In this document: in pieces, positions 25,182-35,800 of the stretch
How positions within the stretch are numbered: position 1 is the stretch's first letter
Layout: every line of letters starts with the position of its first letter
NCBI GenBank assembly: GCA_036346405.1
Contig: CM070566.1
Span: 11,442,355-11,506,354, forward strand
Source of the DNA: Phyllostachys edulis
Taxonomy: Eukaryota > Streptophyta > Magnoliopsida > Poales > Poaceae
Reading direction: 5' to 3'
Length of the DNA: 64,000 nucleotides
The notes under the pieces: model-generated
Database searches by the model: none
What the model was told of the DNA's origin: nothing
The model's input: the letters and a program-made list of their open reading frames with translations, nothing else
Made by a program: the position numbers and the translations under genes

Positions 25182-26450
25182 TGTAACATCCCTATTTTCC
25201 TGAGTTTTTGAAAATTTTGAAAACTTTAAAAACTAACCATTTGGTTTTATTAATTTGCTAAAGCTTAATCTGTAATTTAGAATTTTAAAAGAAGTTTAAT
25301 TTGAATTAATTAAAACTTGAACTAATTGAAGTTGGTTTAGTTGAGTTTTGTTGGATTTTAAAGTTGGTTTTTCCTTTTGCCTTATGTTAAAAGTAATTAC
25401 TTGCAAAAATTAAAAGCAATAGTTGTTGAAAATATTTTTACTAAGTCCTAAATAATTCAAGGATTTACGTGAATTTTCCTAGAATTTTTGGGTGGCTTGA
25501 GCTATTTTCTAAAAATGCTTTTGCTTTTTTGGTATTTTCTAAAATCAAAAATCGTTAGAATTTCACCCTCTTGGCTTGGGCCGAATCTTCTCGGCCCATT
25601 CCCTGTTCACTCAGCGGCCCGGCCCGTCGGCCCATCTCTCTGCCACAAGACGCCTCCCCTTCTACGATCACCGAATTCGACGGACGGCTCAGAATCGCCT
25701 CACGCGCCTTCCCATTCTCCTCCTCTCTCTCGGCACGGGCCTCACTGTCGGCCTCACTTGCCGGGTCGTCCCTACCTCCGGCCACGCGCTCACCAGTCGC
25801 CTCACTGCGATTCCAAATGAGCCACGCCTGGCCTCGCGCTTTAGCGCCTACCTTGTCCATGGCTTTTGGTCACGCCTGTCCCTCTCGCCTCGCTAAATGC
25901 GCCCTCTTTTGCCTTCTCCGCGGATCCCGCCGTTTCTCGCCGCCGCCATTAAAGCCAGACGGCGAGCTCTCCTTTCCTCCTCGCCCCCACCCCGCCGCTT
26001 ATAAAGCAAGCCCCGGACCGCCTCCTCTCTCTCTCTTTCCCTCACTCACTTTCCTCTCTCCTCCGCGCCATTGGATTTGGAGTTTTCATCACCGCCGCCG
26101 TGAAGCTTTCCGCACTGCGCCGCCGCTTCCCTCCGGCCGCCGCCGACCCCACCTCCGCATCGCCAGCCGAGGCGCACTGGTGCGACTTCTCGTCCGAGCC
26201 CGCGAACCCCGCTGCCGCTGCCGCCGCCTTCCGCCGCTTCTTTCGCCGCCGACTCGACAAGGTTGCCAAGTCCTCGCCATCACAAGACAAGATCCCGTGA
26301 GCTCTTCTTCACGCTGGTGCCCTCGCCACGCCACCACCATCGCGCTCATCTCGCCGGTGCTCTTCGCCAAGACAATACCATGCCGCGAAACCTACCAGTC
26401 GCCACCACCGTTACAAACCGTAAGGTCCAATGGAGCCACAACCCGCAAGC
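25182..26450 (+). repeat. 3' LTR of element D, 5' part only
   Basis: Begins TGTAACATCCC and follows the 5' LTR almost base for base for several hundred bases, then with indels through the CT-rich promoter region (TATA-like cttataaag near 25998). Similarity fades near 26440; the last 2 kb of the LTR, including the palindrome and hairpin, is missing. A 316-residue open frame at 25571-26521 is LTR sequence without known domains. Confidence 0.75.
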
Positions 26451-27094
26451 GCAAGGACGGATTGCTGGTTGCAGTGTGCCTATGTGTTTCTGAGAGACAG
26501 AGAGAGAGAGAGAGATTTTGAGATTGAGAGAGATCAGGGTTTTCTGAAATGGGCTTGGGAGTTGGGATATTGATTGGGGCACTAGGCAACTGCTGAGCCA
26601 CTATAGGCTGTGGCTTGTGGGCGAACTAGGAAGCCCGGCTGTGAAGGAAGCCAGCCGGCTCGGCGCACCTTTTCGTGGGCTGCGATTTGCAGTGTGGTGT
26701 CGATCACGAGTGGGCTATGAGTGTGGTGTGGTGCTGGTGGCTTGGTGCCAACATAACGGGGTTTTGAGGATGTTACACGGTGATTGAACCCAATTTCTAT
26801 TATATACATGTATTATACCTCATATATACTAACTTTTTGCCTAAAAAATTTGGGTGTTCTGCTCAATTCCCATGAACCTAGGTGGGCCCACCCCTGCTTG
26901 ATTGATTATCTAATCAAAATAAAGGGTTGAAGAATAAATTAGAGAAAACAAAGTGGTTGAGATTAATGTGGTGAGGCAATAATAATGGGAGTTATACGGG
27001 TCTTTTTTCACTCAATAGATCAAAGGTACCTTGTTGAAAAATTGACTTCTGGCTTAGTTTAGCATTGTAGTGGCTTTTCTCTATAGTTATGTTT
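26451..27094. other. Noncoding, partly TE-derived
   Basis: Contains a GA microsatellite (about 26500-26535) and the string gatgttacac at 26768, resembling a reversed LTR start. No gene is seen. The last bases, tgttt (27090-27094), flank the copia element. Confidence 0.4.
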
Positions 27095-27224
27095 TGTTAT
27101 GAATAGTGTTTGTATTCATTATAAGGTCAATGGGCCAATATATATACAAATACAGGTATGGCATATATGCAGATAACCCCTTAGATAACAGGAAAAATAC
27201 ACAGGTAATAGTACACATCTAACA
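27095..27224 (-). repeat. 3' LTR of copia element E
   Basis: 130 bp, tgttatgaatag...cacatctaaca on the plus strand, so TGTTAGATGTG...CATAACA on the coding strand. Matches 29019-29147 with few changes. Confidence 0.85.
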
Positions 27225-27365
27225 CCCCTCCCCCTCAAACTTATGGTGGATCAACAACATGAAGTTTAGAGAGATAGAAGCTGTGTTGGGCTCTGGTCTG
27301 TGCCTTTGTGAAAAAGTCTGTCAACTAAAACTCTGAGGCACATACTGAAAAGCAACAACCTGGTC

Positions 27366-28700
27366 CTACACCTCTATACGCATGTAGGAAGCATCAACAC
27401 AAATATGCTTTATAAGCTCATGCTTCACCGGATCTTTAGCAATGCTAATAGCACTTGTACTATCAGACAAAAGAGGAGTTGGTGCAGAAACAGGAACACA
27501 AAAATCCTCAAGTAACCACCGTAACCAAGTAACCTCTACAGTCAACAAAGCCATAGCTCGCAACTCAGCTTTAGCACTCGTTCGAGAAACTATTGTTTGC
27601 TTCTTAGTTTTCCAAGCAATGAGAGAACCACCAAGAAAAATACAATAGGCGGAGAGAGACCGACGATCAGAGTGATCACTGGCCCAGGTGGCATCAGAAT
27701 ATGTATAGAGCTATAAAGAACTGGAGTGGGGGAAAAAGAGACGACGATTCCATGAAGATATCGTAGAACACGAAAAAGATAACTATAGTGGAGTTGAGTG
27801 GGAGCAAAAACAAACTGACTCAAGATATAAATGGGATATGAAATGTCAGGACGAATAACACCCAGATAAACAAGACTCCCAACAAGGTGACGATAGCGAG
27901 TACAATCAGTAAGAGGCTCACCATCAGTGAACCGAAGATGAACATTAAGCTCCATGGGAGTCTCAGCTGTGCGTTGATCATTAAGAAAAGCACGATCAAA
28001 AAGATCCTAGATATACTTTTCTTGAGACAGATAGAAGCCCTCAGAAGTAGAAATAACCTTAACCTCCAAGAAAGTAGCGAAGAGGACCCAGATCAGACAT
28101 GAGAAACTGCTCACTAAGATGCTCCTTGACAAAAGTTATGTACTGAGAATCATCTCTAGTAATGATCATATCATCAACATATAGAAGAAGAAGCATCCGA
28201 CCGCGAGGCAAGGTGTGAATAAAAAGAGCTAGACCATGAGCATTAACAGAAAAACCAGCCGTAGTGACAACAAAAGAGAAACGATCAAACCATGCACGAT
28301 GAGCTTGCTTGAGGTCATAAAGAGATCGGCGAAGGCGACAAACCACGCTGCATATAAACCTCCTCACGCAGCTCACCAATGAGAAAAGCATTATTGACAT
28401 AAAGCTGAGAGATGGACCATACCCGAACAAACGTCACAGCAAGAAGAGTGCGAACGGTGGTCATGTGAGCCACAGGAGCAAAAGTCTCATCATAATCACG
28501 AACATGCTCCTACTGAAACCCACGTGCCATGAGACAAGTCTTTTAGCGCTCAAGAGAACCATCAGAGCGGGTCTTAACCTTGTAGATCTACTTGCAAGTG
28601 ATAGGAGTAACACGCGCGGGAAGAGGAACAAGATCCCACGTGCTAGTACGCTCAAGGGCAGCAATCTCCTCAGCCATCATATGCTGCCACTCTTGATGAA
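27366..28700 (-). pseudogene. pol: copia pol remnant: reverse transcriptase and RNase H
   Basis: On the minus strand the frames give VRDYDETFAPVAHMTTVR (about 28520), RRSLYDLKQAHRAWFDRFS, then the catalytic LLYVDDMIIT (about 28175) and SDLGPLRYFLG. RHLVGSLVYLGVIRPDISYP (about 27890) and RVLRYLHGIV follow, and the RNase H end shows LLSDSTSAISIAKDPVKH (about 27450). The order is that of Ty1/copia pol. Frames shift between these pieces and stops interrupt them, so no enzyme can be made. Integrase, which precedes RT in copia elements, is missing. Confidence 0.85.
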
Positions 28701-29002
28701 TAGCAGCATCATGATAAGAGGTCGGCTCGGCAAGAGCAGCAGCAGCAAAACAAAAGCGCACAGGAGGTCGAATAGACTAGTGATCACGAAGAGCATATCG
28801 AGGAGGAGAGGTCAAGAAGATGACCCATCGAAGAATTTTCAACTCACGGACGATGAGTATAGTAGAGAATAAGAAGGAACAAGGCTGAGGAACCTCTCGA
28901 GAGGGTATCGATGGCGAGGAGGCGCGGCGGGCAGAGCCACGACAGGAAGGAGGCACAGAAGAGACCATGGCAATGACGGCGACGGCAATAGTAAAACCCT
29001 AG

Positions 29003-29018
29003 CCTAGCTCTAATACTA
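29003..29018 (-). other. Primer binding site of copia element E
   Basis: The minus strand reads tagtattagagct directly after the 5' LTR end ATAACA. It differs from TGGTATCAGAGC at two positions, consistent with an aged initiator-Met PBS. Confidence 0.6.
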
Positions 29019-29147
29019 TGTTATGAATAGTGCTTGTGTTCATTATTAGGCCAATGGGTCAATATATATACAAATACAGTATGACATATATGTAGATAAT
29101 CTCTTATACAGTAGGAAAAATACACAGGTAATATTACACATCTAACA
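29019..29147 (-). repeat. 5' LTR of copia element E
   Basis: 129 bp, partner of 27095-27224. A run of TATA-like sequence (tatatata) lies inside. Confidence 0.85.
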
Positions 29148-29714
29148 GGTTTAACTTTGTTTGGATATGTTAACTAATCTTACGAGGTAAAAGGGCGTAG
29201 AGGTTCTGCGCCAAAAACGGGCCACGTAAACAGGATTTCTGTGGCCGTCGGATCGTCGTTCAGCGTGTCCGCGTACGTCGGATCTTCCTCTACGTTTTGC
29301 CATCGCGCTTGGATGAGCCCAACAACGGGAGACAGGCGCACGTGGATCAGCCCAGCAGCGGCCGATCGTCACGCGGTGTGGGCCCCAACCCGACCCTGCC
29401 CCACCGGCCGCGGACGCTTCGTGTTTTGCATGCCATGCGGCGCGCGGGTGGTACTAGCTAATGTTATCTCTCTTAGAGTTGTAACACAAATGTTTTACTA
29501 GAATTGATATCTATATTCTCTTAGCTAATTAGAGTCTGTAATGTAGGACAGTACAACACTATATCGTATAAAGCCAAGTTTGGTCAACTTTAGTTTTCCC
29601 AATCAGGTTATCACGCGCTTCACCTTGTACGCCCGTGGAGCGAGAAAAACTTCTACGGGGACAATCCCCACGTGGGTACGCATGTCGCTGGTATTCCTCG
29701 CGTGGGAATGGTCC
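29148..29714. other. Intergenic, no gene seen
   Basis: GC-rich patch at 29220-29440 followed by AT-rich sequence. Short open frames show no known domain. Confidence 0.4.
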
Positions 29715-31738
29715 TCGTAAAAAATTGATTTTTTTTAATAATTCTTTTTTTATTCTGAAATACAGTAATATACCTCCGTTTTTTATTTTATAGAAATAAT
29801 CCTACATCGCTGTACTGTTGGGCAACTTGGATCAAGTCGCCCAATGGTCGAGCAACTTGATCCAAGTTGCTCAAGATGACTTAGCCCATAGTCACTCAAC
29901 CGTTGGGTGACTACTTGTTGTCAAGTCGTCCAACAGTTGTGCGACTAGACGGTTGTATAAAAATGCACACTCGGTCCTCTCACGGTCTCTTTCACTATTT
30001 CTCTCGGGAGAGAACGAGAGGAGATAAGAGAGGAAAAAAAGGAGAGGGAGAGAAGAAGAGAGGAAGTGGAGAGGGGAAGAAGGTCGAGAGAGGGGGAGAA
30101 GGAGATGAGAAGAGAGAACGACGGGGTGGAGAAGCAGAGAAGCTCAGGAGAGGGAGAGGGAGAGAAGGAGAGGAGAGGAGCTCAGGAGGTAAGAGAGAAA
30201 GAAGAAGGAAGCTCGTTGATAAGGAGAGAAGATCTTCATGTGAAGGTAATAGTCTCATCCATTCTTGTTCTCATCCGAATGTAGGCAACGTGTCGCTACT
30301 TAATGGTTTAGCGCGTATTTCATGAATGTATGTAGACAAATGACTAGTTGCAATGTTCGAAATATTTGCAGTGAGAAATCAGTCATGTCGGAGCCCACAA
30401 GATTAAAAGTGCATTACAGTGTTGGTACGATTTGTGAAGGTCCATATGATATTGACCTGAGTGGTTTCCCGCAAGTCAGTATGGTACACCCAGATGCGGA
30501 GAATGCTCTAATCGGAGATGTCCTACGTTGGCTCACCTGCAGCTTCTCCTTGGACCCCTAAGGTGTGCAGTGTCGTCCTACATGGGCTTTGGAGTCGGTC
30601 TGTCACGCACATTCAGTGGGAGTTGAGCAGACTGATGCGTACGATTGCATGGAAGAGCTTCGTGGAAAGCTACCGGCGTCGTGGATACGAGTGTATGCTA
30701 CTCATGCAAGCATGTCCGAAGGGAGTCGCACGAGGCCCTGTCAATGGCTGTCGTCCGGTTGGTGGGAGCATCTCGGCGCCAGAGCGTCGCGGTTCATGAA
30801 GAGGGCGCGTGGTGAGGTTGCGAGGCGTAAAAGGAAGATCGCACATCGCACGCCGAGCCCATCGGGCAGTGCATGCAGGGGAGCATATCGACAGTATAGT
30901 ACGTTAGATGGAGATCGATGACTTGATGGCCTGGGCCAAGGAGGAAGTTTTAGAAGAGGATGACGATGACTCTTCCGATGAGGACAAAGGTCCTATCCCG
31001 CAGGAATGAAATAGGGTGGACGTTGAGGGTCTTGGCTGCACGCACGACGCACGAACCACCGTGGGAGTGGCATGGTATGGAGGTTCGACTTCATACAATG
31101 TTTGCCGATACATGCGGTACCGCATTTGCTTCGTTAGCTCGCGCACTATGTAACTCCTTTGTCGATCAACTGCCGTGTTGTTATCGCTATGCGCCATTTC
31201 TCCAAAGTTCTCCACCGTATGAATTCCTAGCGATCGCAATATCACTTACCTTCCTACTAACAAATCATTATTACCTCAATCGTCCTCACAAAATTCTTAA
31301 AAATTTACCACACTACAACAACATAAGACGATCACAAATTGTTATTATGAGTCTAATGATTTTGTACCATTGAGAATCTACAAAATCATAAACGGACCAA
31401 CCAACCTTGTCACCACTCTTTTATTTCCAAAAAATTAACAACCTACAAACAAGATTTATTAAATGTATTACCTACAAAATTGTCATTTCCACAATTATTT
31501 CCATCGAGTTAATAAAATAATAATATTATTATTTTAAATCGCCTAACAGTACACGACTTGTTGATGTGTCGCCAACCGATGGGCGACTCAGACACTTGTC
31601 GCTCAACCATTGTGCGATTTCTATAGTCGCCCGACAATGGAGCGACAAATGATTATTTCTGTAAAATAAAAAAACAGAGGTATATTATCAGATTTAAAAT
31701 AAAAATAGATTATTTAAAAAAATCTAAAAATTTCCTCT
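29715..31738 (+). mobile_element. Mutator-like element with inverted ends and gcgac-rich subterminal repeats
   Basis: Left 29715-29845 and right 31610-31738 are inverted repeats of roughly 120 bp (left aatatacctccg against reversed right aatatacctctg, both followed by a T-rich run and agaaataat). Inside both ends are many short copies of gggcgact/agtcgccc. Long inverted ends fit a Mutator-type element; I could not fix the exact termini or a 9-bp duplication. It encloses a decayed frame at 30376-30920. Confidence 0.55.
30376..30920 (+). pseudogene. Decayed transposase-like N-terminal frame in the Mutator-like element
   Basis: Frames show LKVHYSVGTICEGPYDIDLSG, then WSRSVTHIQWELS and WKSFVESYRRRGYECMLLMQ in shifted phases, then KRARGEVARRKRKIAHR. 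A small beta-rich start followed by the string 'RRRGYECMLL' recalls the N-terminal part of plant MULE transposases, but I see no DDE catalytic region or SWIM zinc finger. At least two frameshifts occur by 30600. The call rests mainly on its position between the inverted ends. Confidence 0.35.
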
Positions 31739-32874
31739 AGAAGCCCTCTCTAACCGGTATTAGTGTATTAAAATCTAGCCAAGAAGCTCCTATCAACTTG
31801 GCCAAGGTTCAAGTTCAAAAGTCCTATAAGTGAAATTAATGCCATTTCAAGTCATCTTTAAATTTCCCGTGACATCGCTGCAAGTCAAAGCATCTTCAAT
31901 AGTGTATTTATTGTCATCTCTTAGCTATATCACGTCAACAAAATCCTACGTGGAGGAAAGAGGGAGAGAAGAGAGAGCAGAGGTCGTCTCTTCCTGAAGA
32001 GAATATTGTGTACGCGAAACAAGACATGATACATTAATCTATTCTAGTTGACTTAACATATAGACCTGTTTCAAAGAAAAATTATAAAATATAAATGTTA
32101 AAGAGTGTATTAAAGATTATCTATTAGAAATATTATCTGTAAAAATAATGTAACATATATTAGAGACAAAGTTATCTCTATTGAAGATGTCATGACTTCG
32201 TGTGATTGACCAGAATGGGTAGGCAACTGTGTCCGGCTACCGAGGATTGCTTGCCTGTGTTAAAGTTTTTGTTGAATTCTCCAACGCAGCCAAATTATGG
32301 TTCAGATCAGGACAAAATTTGAGTCTGTCGTACGGGATTGCTCCTCTGTTTCGGATCTGTCCTTGTATCCAACAAGACATGAACAAAAGCTGTGGTAGAT
32401 TTACAATGCCCTATGCTGCTCGCATGAGCCAACCACTTCACCAACTGAACTGTCTACCAAAAGTAGGATACACATTACACATGCATCTGTTTAGATTGGT
32501 ACATTTCTACAGGCCTTTTCACATGCTCGCCAGATACATCAGGCCACTAGAAATTCACAATAATCAAGAAAAAAAACGTCTCACCAGCCTTCGCTACTCT
32601 TGCATCCCTGTTCTTGTTAATATACCAAACATACAGGTCTTTGTCTCTGACCATGTTCTCCAAACAAGGAAGCACAACAGGGTTGTGTTACTATGCAAAA
32701 TTTTGGTACAAGCACTTCGCCCAAGTGCCATTCCATAAGAATCTTCTGCGGTTGTGCGGTTAGCACATATTCCCCCTGCACTGGAAACAAGGACAAGCAG
32801 ATTTGACAATACATTCCCTTCCATCGCAATTGATGGACAGATCTGGCTGCAACCAAAATGTACTACCTTGCCTC
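31739..32874. other. Intergenic and 3' flank of the BRCT gene
   Basis: No gene with a recognisable domain is seen. The part from about 32400 to 32874 directly follows the stop codon of the minus-strand BRCT gene and probably holds its 3' UTR; a 169-codon plus-strand frame at 32229-32738 has no recognisable domain. Confidence 0.4.
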
Positions 32875-35800
32875 CTATCTATCTGAAGGAATTTCATTTG
32901 ATGGAGTTACATTGATGCTCTGAGATCGAACTCTGTCGATGATCTTCTGCCTGCCGGTCAAATCTTCTTCATATCCGACGATCTGCATAAGAAACCGGAG
33001 TTCATATGAGTTGGGCAGTGGTGTCAAGTGTCAATCGCCAAGTAGGAAAGTGTTAGTTCTAGGATAGAATGCACACCTGAGACTCTGTCTGTGTCTCACT
33101 GAAAGGGTAGTATGCAGCGGGGCAGGGGCGGGGGTGGAGTTTAAGCTTTGAACGTTTGTCCCAGGGGTGCTGTCTTGCTTCTGTGGTCTGAAGGAAACAA
33201 ATGGCAGTCACCAGTAAGGGGAAATATTTCAATGTGCAAGTGAGTAATAAGATGGGAGACAAGTTTCTGCTGCATACGCATAGAAATTGCCTGTTATTTA
33301 AAAGAGAAAAGGATCTGAGTAAACATGCTGGTCTGTTTGAATTTTCATGTTGTCATTGTATGGAGAAGTGAAAGCATTAGCAAGATATTAATGATTGAAT
33401 GCATGAATAGGTCGAAACTTATTAGAATTGGGGAAGTCATCCAGCTTGATTAATACATTCGAAGTTATAGTAGCTCAAAAAGTTTATATTTACAAAGGCA
33501 CACATTATCCATGTAGTTGCTCACTTTAAGGAATTGTACACGAAAAGAAAAGATGTCAACTTTTGCAGAGTGCAGGCATGTAAAAAAGTGAATAACTACC
33601 AACTTACATGTTCAACCAGTGCCTTGAAATACCAAACGAATGTGTATTTTCCTGATCTTCACCGACAACAGAAACATCAGGTGCAAAAATCTGCATTAGC
33701 AGTTAAGGATCCTAGGGGTGGTGCCTTTGTAAAGTATCGAGAATGAACATTAATAGCAAAGCAAAGGCAAAATCTCTATAAAAATAGGATACACTCCTAG
33801 GAGGTTGCGCATCTTGAATCTGCAATAAAAAAAAAATTGTCAAGTTGCCATTTTTAGACATCCAATAAACATGTCCATGCCACTGCAAGAGTAAAGCATA
33901 TGAATCACACTACCTTGGATGACTGAACTAGTAGGTCCTCTATGGCATCTGCAACGTCGGGAACAGAGCTACTGTCCAGGTGTTTCTCAGTTCTTCTTAT
34001 GTTTCTAGGTGTATCATTAGCCTTGCCAATTTGCAATAATCGTCTTCTTTTGCTAACAGCAGAAGCATTTATTTTTTCATTAACAGAGGCATTACCTGCT
34101 AAGCTAACATGGTGAGTTTGTGGTGGAAAAAAATCCTATCACAGCTTGTACAATGAACAATTACCAGAGCTGCGTTTTGAACTGCTTCTTGGTACTTGAG
34201 ATTCACTAAGCGGCTCAGAGCAATCAAATCTGGAAATCGTATTGGCTGCCTGTGTGGGATATTGACTTACAGTGCACAGACCAGCATCTCTGTCCTGAGA
34301 AGTAGGTGGTTTCGGCTGAAACCGATCATAAGGAATAATTGTCTCCTGCAATGACAATTTGCTATATTGTTAATCAATCCCATGCTCGCAAGTCACAACC
34401 TATCAACAAGAAGACAGTAGCTGCCTGACAGGCAAGATTTGAATATGCTCAAAACTACGCACAAATGATGTATACCTGTCTTACACACTCGAAGAGCCAC
34501 TCAACAGTAATGGTTGGAATTCCCATGTTATAGTAAGCCTCGTACTTTGGACCGCTTGCAAATTTGCAGATAAGATGGGTCACTTTCTTTGTTGCTTTCT
34601 CTGTAAATTTAGCTCCTAGAATACAGCACAAGTTCTTCAGCGGAAATATCTCTTTCGGGTCATATTGAGAAACACAGAAACGAAAATCTTCAAACCCCGG
34701 GAATGGGATGTGACAGCGCAAAGGAGAGAAGATGGGATGATTTCCAACATCTTGCAAGCAGCCCGCCTTTACAAAATTTTAAATGTAAGAATTGGAAGCT
34801 TATACTATTTTGCAAGTAGAAGTGCAGGGCATCAATAATATGCTTCTTGTATACAGATTACAGAGTGAAGAAGTGATCATGATCACATAAGCGTGTACCT
34901 TCAAACACGAGTGTATCCAGTGAGTTGAAACAACAGTTGAATGAGAGAAGTCGCAATGCATGTTGTTCTGTCCATGGCACTCGATTATGAAATCCACAAC
35001 TGTTGATTCCATGTCATCCACCATAATGCCTCCGCCTTCTCTGACCCAGTCAACAACCTCAGTTCTCTGAATTAAGATGAACATAACCACTTCGTCAACA
35101 GAAAGCAAAGCAAGTGGTAACTAAAAATTATGCATATCATCAAAAGAAAACAAGGCACTATCTAGATGAATATGCTCAGGCATTTTTTTAGCTCCGGCGT
35201 ACTATGTCTAGCAAGTAGCAACTTCAAATAATTTCTCAACAAGTTGATGGATCAGCAATTCAGCATCTAATATTTGAAAATTTTAACAGTATAATTTACT
35301 GTCGACCTGTTTGTTCCGGACACCAAATCTAGTGAATATTGAACCAGGAGAAGTCATCATAAGTGGAAAAACAAGGTGACACAAATAAAGAAATGAATGA
35401 GATAATAATAGCTTTGCGTACCTTATCATGAGAAAATGAATTTGAGAAACAAAATGTTTTCCCTTTGAAAGTATTTGAAGATCCGCTACTCTGCTAATTC
35501 ATTGCAGAAGAAGTTGCTTGGAATTGGGGTTGTACTCGCTAGTACTGACCACTCCATTCTGTTGACTTGATTTTGCAGACCTGGTTGCCGCTCGGTGTTT
35601 TTCATGTTTTCATGTTTGCCCTTCCTGCTTTTCTTTCAGATGACAAATCTTTTTCTAGTTGTTTATCATGTGAATCATTGACAGTTGGAACAGCAAAAAT
35701 TCGACTTGAGCTTTTGGCTGCCTTTGTTTCACGTGTATCAGCAGATTTTTCCATGCCCACATACAAAAATTCTGAATTCAAAAGGTAGAAAAACAATGGA

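Larger units (their letters stand above)
18991..26776 (+). mobile_element. Element D: non-autonomous gypsy element with gag but no pol
   Basis: Plus strand order: 5' LTR 18991-22245, PBS-like site at 22250, gag-like region 22778-24850, and a second LTR copy from 25182 whose first 1.25 kb matches the 5' LTR. Between gag and the 3' LTR only about 330 bp remain and no protease, RT or integrase motif is seen, so the element would have depended on enzymes of a relative. The 3' LTR loses similarity near 26440; the right end is uncertain, and 26776 is set at the last LTR-like string (gatgttaca). The left flank cgctt has no matching right copy that I can find. Confidence 0.7.
27095..29147 (-). mobile_element. 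Element E: deleted Ty1/copia retrotransposon with 130-bp LTRs
   Basis: Two near-identical LTRs (27095-27224 and 29019-29147) flank 1.8 kb that encodes only the RT and RNase H end of copia pol on the minus strand. Flanks tgttt (27090-27094) and ggttt (29148-29152) match at four of five bases. Gag, protease and integrase are absent: the N-terminal Met frame near 28968 runs within about 100 codons into RT-proximal sequence. It is an internally deleted, non-autonomous copy. Confidence 0.85.

Noticed and set aside
25571..26521. 316-codon plus-strand open frame
   Set aside because: Inside the 3' LTR copy of element D; the matching 5' LTR segment does not keep the frame, so it is not a gene.
29903..30325. 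140-codon Arg/Glu/Lys-rich frame
   Set aside because: GA-rich low-complexity sequence inside the Mutator-like element; no domain.
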